A stretch of 64,000 nucleotides of DNA from Bactericera cockerelli (taxonomy: Eukaryota > Arthropoda > Insecta > Hemiptera > Triozidae): NCBI GenBank assembly GCA_024516035.1, contig CM044966.1:15576346-15640345 (forward strand), read 5' to 3'. The position numbers and the translations under genes were made by a program. The notes beneath the pieces are model-generated. The model saw only the letters and a list, made by a program, of their open reading frames with translations. It ran no database searches and was not told the DNA's origin. Below are positions 1 through 8,200 of this stretch, one piece after another (position 1 is the stretch's first letter; each line of letters starts with the position of its first letter).

Positions 1-1027
1 CAGACTATGATAATAACAATAATTCTGTGTCTGTGAGATAGGGATAGATACCTGAATCACGGTGGTGAGAGGATTATATGGACGCTCAGATCGAGGTATG
101 TTCTGATATTCATGTAGGTACATCTGAGGCCTTCCACAGAAAAACTCGCTCATGACCACCCTAGACTTTTTTTGAGTTATGGGCATCACTGGAAAGAGCG
201 CGCTGAGGGCTACAAGGAAATGAAAGAATAACGTGGAAAAAAGCATTCGATGCCATAAAAGAACTGCGTAGGAATAACGTTTTTGCTGCAAAACTTGTTC
301 ATTCCATCCACAGTTCCGTGTTAAAAACTAGCTCATTCCAAACAACCAATCAGAATGCAGCATTACATCACGTGACCTCCATTTGTTTACATTGCAGAGT
401 GAGGCTAAATTTTGAATTTTATGGAAAGGAAAATGAGAAAGCAGACGTGTAATTTGTGAAATTTGTTGAGTTTTGTAATTATTTTGTTGAAAATGGACCT
501 ATACAATACAAGGGTAAAATCTGGTTTGTATATCAGGTGAAAATTAGAGTGTTTGTGTAAAAACTGATTCATTCGAAAAGCTTCCGTTGCAAAACTTGCT
601 CATTTCCAAATTCTGTGTCAAAACTCACTCATTCCAAAATTAAACTTAAAAAAACTTATTTAAGGTAGAAAAAAACTTTGTGGAACCTGTTACAGCAATT
701 TTCTTATAATCATAGCTTTCATTTAAAAAAAAAAAATAATGGAAAAATATTAATTCCTTCAATAGTTATTAGTTTTTTTTAGTTCCTGAAAAATCATCTT
801 ACATGGAATGAACCAGTTTTTCAGGCGAACGCCTCATCTAGTACAACCTCTCATTTTTCTATTTAATACTGATTAAAATATCATCCACACCATCCACTTG
901 AGGTAGTGTGGACTGAACATAAACTATAAGAGCCTGTATTTATGTACAGTAGTTAGGTAGCAATGATAATGATAACAATAGTGCCGGTTATAAGGCTTTC
1001 TTAGAAAGATACTTCAGGAAACAGATA
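1..1027. other. AT-rich host flank with dispersed-repeat pieces, no gene
   Basis: No coding frame is supported. Bases 1-115 match, in inverted orientation, the stretch near 4775-4860 (shared tract with ggtggtgagaggattatat), so both are copies of one dispersed repeat. A second dispersed piece (tgttctgatattcatgta) near 100 recurs near 22048, and a related version lies near 3575. The rest is AT-rich and unremarkable. Confidence 0.6.
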
Positions 1028-1335
1028 GTGTGTGAGAGAGAGAGGGAGGGCGGGAGGGAGATAAAGAGAGAGAGAGAGGGATTGAGAGAGATAGAGAGAG
1101 ATAGAGAGACAGAGAGGAGACAGAAGTAGAGAGAAAGAGATTTACAGAGAGAGAGAGATAGGGAGATAGGGAGAGAGAAAAAGAGAAGGAGAGAGAGAAA
1201 GAGAAAAAGCGAATGAGGGAGGAAGAGATACAAATAGGGAGAGAAAGAGGGATTGAAAGAGATGAAGAGGGAGAGAAATAAATGAAGAATTAGAGAGAGA
1301 GAGAGAGAGAAAGAAAGAGAGAGAGAGAGAAAGAA

Positions 1336-1368
<33 letters not shown>

Positions 1369-1437
1369 GAAAAAGTGAGAGAGAAAAGGAGGCAGGGAGA
1401 GATATAAATAGGCAGATAAAGAAAGGAAGAAGGAGAG

Positions 1438-1482
<45 letters not shown>

Positions 1483-1495
1483 ATTGCATCTTGAG
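1028..1495. repeat. (GA)n purine-rich microsatellite tract
   Basis: Nearly pure GAGA-type sequence with scattered A and T interruptions. The open frames through it on either strand encode only Ser/Leu/Phe or Arg/Glu runs and are composition artefacts. Confidence 0.9.
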
Positions 1496-1534
1496 TTGCA
1501 CAAATGCACAATAGAGTTGACACGTTCAACTTTC

Positions 1535-1949
1535 GTTCTCTCTCTCTCTCTCTCTATTATTCTAGAATAGCTACTGGTATCCATTTATCTCTTTTTCATT
1601 CTCTCTGTTTAAGCTCTTGGATTTCCCCTGTCTCGCTCCCTCTATTATATCCCTCTCCTTCTCTCTCTCTCTCTCGCTCTTTTCTATCTCTGTCCTTCTC
1701 CCTTTATCTTGCAATAGATCTCTTCATTTCCTCGTCTCCGGAAGTAAGAGAGAATACTATTTTTCCTCTCTTTCTTCCCCTATCCTCTAACTTCCTTTTT
1801 CTCTTTTTCCCCTCTTCTCTCTTTATTTCTCTCTCCTACTCTTAATCTATCTATTGCACTTCCCTCATTTCTCTCTCTATATCTGTCCCTTTCGGTCTAG
1901 CTCTTAGTCCATCCATTTCTCTCTCTCTCTTTCTATTTTCCTTTTTCCC

Positions 1950-1988
<39 letters not shown>

Positions 1989-3250
1989 AACTATTTCTCT
2001 TTTTTTCCTCTGTTCACTCTTTCTCCCTCTCACTCTCTTTCTATTTCTCTTTTTCCCCCCTCCTGTCTTTATTTCTCTCTCCTCCTCTAATTCTATTTAT
2101 TGCACTTCCCCTCAGTTCCTCCTTCTCTCATCCTTCTATTCTCTCTCTATCTCTGTCCCTTTCTGTCTATCTCTTAGTATAACCATTTCTCTCTCTCTTT
2201 CTTATTTTGCTTTTGTTCTTCTGTTCTCTTTTTCTATTTCTCTTTCTCCCCTCTCCTGTCTTTATTTCTCTCTCCTACTCTAATTCTATTTATTGCACTT
2301 GCCTTCAGTTCCTCCCTCTCTCATCCTTCATTTCTTTCTCTATCTCTGTCCCTTTCGGTCTATCTCTTAGTCCATCCATTTCTCTCGCTCTTTCTTTTCT
2401 CTTTTTCCCCTCTCTTCTCCTTATTTCTCTCTTCTTCTCTAAATCTAACTATTGCACTTTCCCTCAATTTCTCCCTCTCTCATTCCTCTATTTTTTCTTT
2501 ATCTATGTCCCTTTCGGTCTATCTCTAAGTCCATCCATTTCTCTCTTTCTAAATCACTCCTTCTACCCCTTCTCTCTCTCTCTCTTTCTAAATCACTCCT
2601 TTTACCCTCTCTCTCTTTTCACCATATTCAATTTACCATCTGTTCCCGCTTATAATGTGTTGGGTTTTATATCCCTTTCTCTCTCTCTCTCTCTCTTGTG
2701 CCCTAACACATGTATGGTATATATTTATACAAACACATAAATATATACAATACACTCAATCTCTTTCTCTCCTCCTTATATTTATAAATCTTTCTCCGTC
2801 TCTTTATCTATCTTCGTCTCACTCTCTTTCTCTCACTCACCCTATCTCTCTCACGGTCTTTCTCTCTCCCCTTCCCCCAAAACTGCTTGTCTTTCTAAGA
2901 ATACTTCTCTCTCTCTCTTTCTCACTCATTCACACCCTCTCTCTCATTCATTCACACCCTTCTTCTCTCTCTCTCTCAGTCTCTCTGACTCATTTACCCC
3001 CTATTTCTCTCACTGTCTCTCTCTCTCTCATTCACACCCTTCCTCTCCCTCTCTCTCTCTCTCTCTCATTCATTCACACCCTTCCCCTCTCTCTCTCTAT
3101 TTTTCTCACTCATTCATCCCCCTTCCTATCTTTCTCACTGTCTTTCTCTCTCACACACATTCACCGCTTCTATCTCTCTCACTCATTCACCTCCTCTATC
3201 TCTCCCTCACTCTCTTTCTCTTCTTGTCTCAGTTCTTGTTTATATCTTCT
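1535..3250. repeat. Long (CT)n-like pyrimidine tract with tandem substructure
   Basis: About 1.7 kb of CTCT/TTTC sequence. It is not a simple dinucleotide run: blocks containing tctctgtccctttcggtcta and attgcacttccctc recur roughly every 200-300 bases, so it grew by tandem duplication of a degenerate pyrimidine unit. It then changes into blocks with cattcacaccc. No gene. Confidence 0.85.
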
Positions 3251-3767
3251 GCTTTTTGCGTCATTTAAGCAGAAAATAATAGGAGGATCTCGGGTTTTGT
3301 CTCAAAAAAAAAGAAAGAAAAGGTTTTTACACAGGCCCATACCCAGTATATAGGGTGTATTTAAATTATATCGACGAATGTATAGCGATAATAAATCCAT
3401 GATGGCATATGGATATTCCGAACTAATCGAGGTTTTTTTTTTATAAATAGTGCATGTTTTATTTTTAAATATAAAATACTTCTCCTTGGGACCGTCCTTA
3501 TGGAAGGGAACCGAGGATGCAAGAAGCTTTTCCTCTTTGAATGGCTAAACCACTGTTTTGATACTGATACTACAGGTATGATCTGATACTCATGTACATC
3601 TAGTACAACTTCTCACTTTTCTATTTATACTGATACTGATTGTCCCTTTTCATTGAGAAACGAAGTTATCATATTTGTGTTAAAAAATTTTCCAACTCAT
3701 CTCCCTGGGGCACACAGACCACAACTACCGTCGCATTTCCTTTTTGAATTGCTAAGCTTATTGTTCA
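3251..3767. other. AT-rich host flank, no gene
   Basis: Nothing coding is supported. Bases 3570-3645 are a copy of a dispersed repeat (gatctgatactcatgtac...cttctcacttttctattta) also seen near 22048-22110. Confidence 0.5.
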
Positions 3768-3850
3768 TGCACTGAGTGGGATTTGAACCAACGGATCCCT
3801 ATACGCTACCTGTGGATTACCAGACTAGCGCGTTAAGTACTCGACTACCA
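3768..3850 (-). mobile_element. tRNA-derived SINE fragment (family S3)
   Basis: On the minus strand this reads as a tRNA-like head with the B-box region ggttcaaatccca and the string gcgctagtctggtaatcca. Fuller copies are at 35265-35480 and 57530-57725 (plus) and 63785-63960 (minus). Only the head remains here. Confidence 0.6.
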
Positions 3851-3909
3851 ATGTGCTTGGTTGAATTGAAAATCTTACTTTCTTTTATGTTCAATCAAAG
3901 TTATGAAAA

Positions 3910-4110
3910 ATTTAGCCATCGTCAGCATCGATGGAAACTAGAAATACCTACCTTGAATACACAACAACACACGTTCTGTCACGGAAGTTCAGCAACGTCC
4001 AGCCTGGTTCGGACCTCGTACATGATTACATTTTCCGATCCAACCCAGGCTGGTTGAGGTTAATGTGGGTAGCTGTTTGTGAGTTTCCAGCGAAAATTGA
4101 ATCTAAAACC
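3910..4110 (+). mobile_element. Diverged 5S-rRNA-derived SINE copy with shared central module
   Basis: Contains a worn 5S-like stretch (gaagttcagcaacgtccagc), followed by the module ggttaatgtgggtagct that also follows the better 5S-like head at 53351-53460. More diverged than that copy. Confidence 0.5.
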
Positions 4111-4127
4111 CCTTTTGGACTGGATGA

Positions 4128-4345
4128 GACAAATGAGTCTGGCTGGGGGACTATAAACAAGGAGTAGACCTGCAGTCTGGCTGGGGGACTATAAACAGGG
4201 AGTAGAGCAGCAATGGCTTGGTTCTGGGGGTGCTTGTCAATTATTAGCCTCCTTGTAAATGCAGTGGTAGGAGTGCTGAGTCATTCCTCCACTGTCTGGC
4301 TACCATCGTTCACGATGACGCCACTCTATGATGATGAGACAAATT
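4128..4345 (+). repeat. Dispersed repeat family G with tandem 38-bp units
   Basis: Units containing gactataaacagggagtag are followed by a stretch with cattcctccactgtctggct and tcacgatgacg. The same arrangement occurs at 47545-47760 and 51125-51410 (plus) and at 49775-49905 and 58185-58630 (minus). Confidence 0.75.
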
Positions 4346-4619
4346 TTAAGACGACGAATTTTAAGCACACCCAGTATATTGTACATGGGCCTCTGGTTTC
4401 ATACATACATAAATGTACATATACTTTTACATAGGATTGAAGAACAATTTTGAACATCATATTGGAAGTGTTTTTTGGACTCCTGGTCCGAACACCCTGA
4501 AGCATGTTGAAGAAACTTTTGTTTAAAATAATTATAATTACATACAAATATTATATTTTATCCTATGACAACTTCAATGCCATGGGTCTCCATTTGGGGA
4601 CTCACAGATCTTCACCAAA

Positions 4620-4862
4620 GGGCCCTATTCGCAATTCCGGCCCTACCCAGGCTGGGTGAGGTTAATGTGGGTAGCTGGTAGGATTCCTAGCGAATGAAGG
4701 GTAAAACCCCCGTCTACCTCAAGTCAGGACGTTAAAACCAAATAGAATCAATGGACATGAGAGGAGCCTAGACATTGGATCTGGCCGTCCATATAATCCT
4801 CTCACCACCGTCATTTAGGTATTAATACCTATCTCACGGACACGGAATTATTATTACCAAAG
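4620..4862. repeat. SINE central module and dispersed-repeat fragment
   Basis: Bases 4640-4720 carry the module GTGAGGTTAATGTGGGTAGC followed by agcgaatgaagggtaaaac, shared with SINEs at 29011, 30113 and 53351. Bases 4775-4860 are the inverted match of bases 1-115. Confidence 0.6.
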
Positions 4863-4896
4863 GGCCGAGCCAATATTTTAATGACATTTCTCAACA

Positions 4897-4902
4897 ACCC
4901 AT
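4897..4902. repeat. Target-site duplication ACCCAT, left
   Basis: ACCCAT lies directly before the left TIR and again directly after the right TIR at 21484-21489. Polintons characteristically make 6-bp target duplications. A perfect copy on both sides fixes the element boundaries. Confidence 0.95.
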
Positions 4903-4944
4903 AGTAGTAGGGAAATCTGGTACTCGGAACTCTTGCCGCGTTTC
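4903..4944 (+). repeat. Left terminal inverted repeat of the Polinton (42 bp)
   Basis: Begins agtagtagggaaatctggta and is the exact reverse complement of 21442-21483. The match stops after base 42. It is short for a Polinton, whose TIRs are often hundreds of bases long. Confidence 0.96.
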
Positions 4945-5400
4945 ACCCTACGCCACTGTTTTTTTTTTGCTAGTCTAATCATTTTTTTATCTCCTACATG
5001 TTTTTTTCCTTGATTACGTTGGAACGTGTAACCTTTATCCATTCTTGTTAATCGCAGCGTAACTTATTTCCAAGTATAGCGAGATAAAGTTCTTATTTAT
5101 TGCATCGTAATTATTTTTTATGACCATGCGAACTAGTAATTGGCATTTCCAAGTATAGCGAGACAAAGTTCTTATTTATTGCATCGTAATTATTTTTTAT
5201 GACCATGCGAATGGCATGATCACGTTGTGTGCCGCTCCTATTATGTAAAGATCATGCGATTACATTGGCAATCACGTTGAGCCTTGATGTTGTAATTTTA
5301 CTTAAAGGTGACCTGGGTATTTTTGCGTTTAGTTACCGCACGTGTAGACCCACTCCTACAGTTATCATTGCAATTTTATTCTAAGTTGGAGAGGGAAATT
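4945..5400 (+). other. Left subterminal noncoding region of the Polinton
   Basis: No gene. It contains two 67-bp direct repeats (separate entry) and leads into the TATA promoter at 5402. By position it could hold terminal-protein-primed origin or integrase-binding sites, but no specific motif shows this. Confidence 0.5.
5066..5211 (+). repeat. Two subterminal direct repeats, 67 bp, spaced 79 bp
   Basis: Copies at 5066-5132 and 5145-5211 share the tract from atttccaagtatagcgaga through tttttatgaccatgcgaa, with one clear mismatch (gataaag/gacaaag). They lie about 160 bp inside the left TIR. No similar pair was found at the right end. Confidence 0.9.
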
Positions 5401-5401
5401 G

Positions 5402-5437
5402 TATAAAAGCTCTGGTCAGATTACAAGACTTCATCAG
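5402..5437 (+). promoter_or_regulatory. Core promoter: TATA box plus TCAGTT initiator
   Basis: TATAAAAG at 5402-5409 is followed about 30 bp downstream by catcagtttc, which contains the arthropod initiator TCAGTT. The transcript would reach the first start codon at 5572. The 17-bp string tataaaagctctggtca recurs in the same orientation near the right end (21228-21244). Confidence 0.75.
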
Positions 5438-5571
5438 TTTCATCGAGCCTGTGCCTTAGACCCAACTAGCCCAAGCAACTCAGCTCTACTCTATCTCAAC
5501 TCAACTCAGCTCTACTCTATCTCAACCAACTCAACTCAGCTCTACTCACTCTACCAACAACAACAACAACA

Positions 5572-7095
5572 ATGGCGAAACAGTACAACTCTGGTAAGTT
5601 TTTAAAATTTCTTAACAAGGCTTGATTTGAATATTTAATACTTTTCAAATTTTGAAGTGAAAATAAATGCCTAATTAGACAATATATTCTAAACTGTCCA
5701 CAGACAACGACAAAGCCGGTAAAGCCTTTATCATCGATGCCAAAATTAAGACCGGTACATCATGCGATCTTGACGATATATACCTCTGCTTGAAAAACGA
5801 TTTGGATGTTAACGTGGAGAAGGTAAGTTTTTAATTTGTATTTTACTTTTTTTGCTTCTAATTTTTAATACGTGAGACTTGTGTATTCGGTTGTTAGATT
5901 TTTTTAGTTTCAGGTTTAATAGTACAAGTTGGGTTTGGGTAGTCATTACAGTGTAGAGAGATGTAAAAGTGAGAAGTTTTATACATGAAAAATAGTACAG
6001 CATTTAGTATAGCACGGCGCACGCTAAACTTACATGCTTATAGTCCTGAGTTCGATTCTCACTCATCGCATGTTTTCAAACCGAGTGTTAATTGATTGAG
6101 AGTGTTAAAATCTTTTTGCTATTCTTCTTATATTGAAAAGAAATAATATTTGATGTAGGTTCTTAATACGTGGGACTTATATACTAATGGTCTCGAGTTC
6201 GATTCTCACTCACGGTTTAATTTATCTTACAACCTAGGGTGTTAATATTGGAGTTAAAATCTATTTTACTTACACAAATTTCAACACATATTATTTTTCC
6301 TTTTTCTACATTTAAAGTTTAGAGTGTAGGACTCATATGCTGACAGTTTCGAGTTCGGTTCCTATTCATAACGTTTTTTGTACAGACTGTTAATATTGAC
6401 TGTTATTTTTTTATTTTAACGGATATTGCTTTTTTTTTATTTGAACAAACAGCATTTGATATATAGTTTGTTAAAGCTGAGAACTCATATGTTAACAGTC
6501 TAGAGTTCGAGTTTTGCCCATATCATATCTTTCAAAAGAGTGTCAATATTTAAAATTAATGCTGTTATATTACTTTGGTTATAACATAGAGAGGTATAAC
6601 AAGTTTGAAACATCTGTTCCGGTATGTTCCGGTATTTTTGTACATCTAATTATAAATTCTCATTTTTATATTCCTACTGATATGATTTTTTATATTTCAT
6701 GCTACAAACTCGATTCTAATTGATGTTTTTTTTTTTAATTTCAGGAGGAAGAATTCATACGGTTGAACCCGAATAAATTCCACCTCAAGGTGTCTTATTA
6801 TATAAGAGTAACGAAACTAAAATCTAAAATCGGGGAGTTTGTTCATGACAATGCAGACATATCAATAACCCCGATCTCTTGTAATTTGACGCCGGACGAG
6901 GTGGATAAATTCATAAAGATCCAAACCTTAAGCAAAAGAAAATCTTCCCCCACTACACAAAAATCATCCAATTCCCCTAAACCGGCTAAACCGTCAACAT
7001 CAAGAGAGGAGTACACTGTGGAGGAAGAGGAGGAAGAAGAAGAGGAAGTAGAAGAGGTCAGTAGTTTTAAGAAAAAAAAAAATAATATAACTTAG
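5572..7095 (+). CDS. Three-exon early-type protein of unknown function (163 aa)
   Basis: Exons 5572-5593, 5704-5822 and 6745-7095. The start is the first ATG after the 5402 promoter and follows a CAA-rich leader. Both donors are GTAAGT. The acceptors are ctgtccacag and a T-rich tract ending tttcag. The phases join cleanly (phase 1, then phase 0) and give an open 163-residue frame, although exon 3 contains no methionine codon. The N-terminal half is mixed and globular-looking. The C-terminal third is Ser/Pro/Lys-rich, then a run of about a dozen Glu, then a Lys-rich tail. I recognise no domain. Being first from the left promoter, upstream of the polymerase, suggests an early regulatory or replication accessory role (inference). 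The exons are less AT-rich than most genes of the element. Exons 1-2 may also serve as a leader for other 3' exons (see findings). Confidence 0.75.
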
Positions 7096-7167
7096 AGCTT
7101 TAAGATTTTTAGTTTATAGATTTGTTAAAATAATTTATTAGGGGAGGGGGATAGATTTTATAGTAAA

Positions 7168-7698
7168 ATGTTTTGCAACATTTGCAGAATATCCCACAAT
7201 GATTTAAATCATAATAGAAGTGAAAATCATTTTAAAAAGAAGTATAGTCATTGTATTTTTAAGTGTACACCAGTCGAGTCCGCCTTCGCTAATAATATTA
7301 ATACCTTTTGGTTGAAAAATTTTAGAACAAGACTTTTGGATAATTTTTTAAATGAGATAGCTTCATATTTTTTTGAAATTTGTAACGAGCAGCTAATTTC
7401 TAGTTCATTTAAGACAAATTCTATATTGAAGATTGTTTTTAAAAAGGAAGTGAATCCTGAAATAACACAAGAAGTTTCTTTTAAAACTAAAAATTCAATA
7501 GTAACAAGGTCATCAAATTTAACAAATCTTTGGAATGATATAGTTGAAAAATTCAAACAAGAAATGAGCGAATTTCAGGAAAAAGGTTCAGGATGGGTTT
7601 ATAAAAAAGTTTTAGGTATTGAAGTTCGAATAAATAAATACAACCCTTTGAGAGCGAGCTCTTACATCCCTACACCTTCAAAAATTAAAAAAAACTAG
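7168..7698 (+). CDS. PolB N-terminal part (frame 1 fragment)
   Basis: First 176 codons of the polymerase reading region. It starts with a Cys/His cluster (CNIC near residues 3-6, then several His) that resembles a zinc finger. It ends with a GSGW motif followed by a segment ending in a YIPTP motif, typical of what precedes the repeated modules in Polinton-type polymerases. The frame stops in an A8 run at 7687-7694, and homologous-looking sequence continues at once in frame 2. The ATG at 7168 is the first after the previous gene, 72 bases downstream. Likely the N-terminus of one long polymerase, not a separate gene. Confidence 0.75.
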   Translation: MFCNICRISHNDLNHNRSENHFKKKYSHCIFKCTPVESAFANNINTFWLKNFRTRLLDNFLNEIASYFFEICNEQLISSSFKTNSILKIVFKKEVNPEITQEVSFKTKNSIVTRSSNLTNLWNDIVEKFKQEMSEFQEKGSGWVYKKVLGIEVRINKYNPLRASSYIPTPSKIKKN

Positions 7699-8200
7699 AG
7701 CTATCATTAATGTAAAAAATAATGATATTTATTGTTTTAAATATGCTGTTTTAGGTAAACAGTTACAATCGCGACATAAAAATTCTATTAAACATTATAA
7801 AAACTTAATCAATGAAAAAAAATACGATTTTGACTGTATTGAATATCCTGTTAGTATTGACAGTATTCATTTGTTCGAAAAAAAGAACGGAGTTACTATT
7901 AATGTTTATGAATATCAAAATGATGAAATTTTACCAATATATTGCCATCCAAAAGATTCAGATGATATTGATCTATTAATTTTAAAAAATTCAAATGACA
8001 TGAACCATTATTGCTGTATTACAAATTTCAATAATCTTTTAGCCCCTTTCCGTATGAAACATCAAAAAAGAAGAGTTCAAATTTTTACATGTAAGAAATG
8101 TCTGGATATTTTTTATTCTGAAAAAAAATTAACCTATCATTATCATAAAAATACTTGCATTTTTGAAAAAAAAACAACAACAGGACCATACAAGGTTTAA
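7695..8200 (+). CDS. PolB N-terminal module 1 (frame 2 fragment)
   Basis: This frame has no start of its own and takes over where the previous fragment stops. It carries a module with CFKYAVLG, EYPV, FEKKNGVTINVYEY, DLLIL and HYCCI, closing with a C2H2-type finger (CKKC...H...H...C). The next frame repeats this order. It ends at an A9 run (8166-8174) followed by a stop at 8198-8200. It is best read as an internal part of the polymerase, separated from its neighbours by two frame changes of the same direction. Confidence 0.7.

Noticed and set aside
988..3353. Long Ser/Leu-rich reading frames on both strands
   Set aside because: They lie in (GA)n/(CT)n tracts; composition alone keeps the frames open.
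7687..8174. Programmed -1 frameshifting in the polymerase
   Set aside because: The needed direction is +1 at both sites, so X XXY YYZ heptamers would not give the conserved frame.
7168..8200. Separate small genes upstream of the polymerase
   Set aside because: Motif order continues across the breaks at A runs and the middle frame lacks a start.
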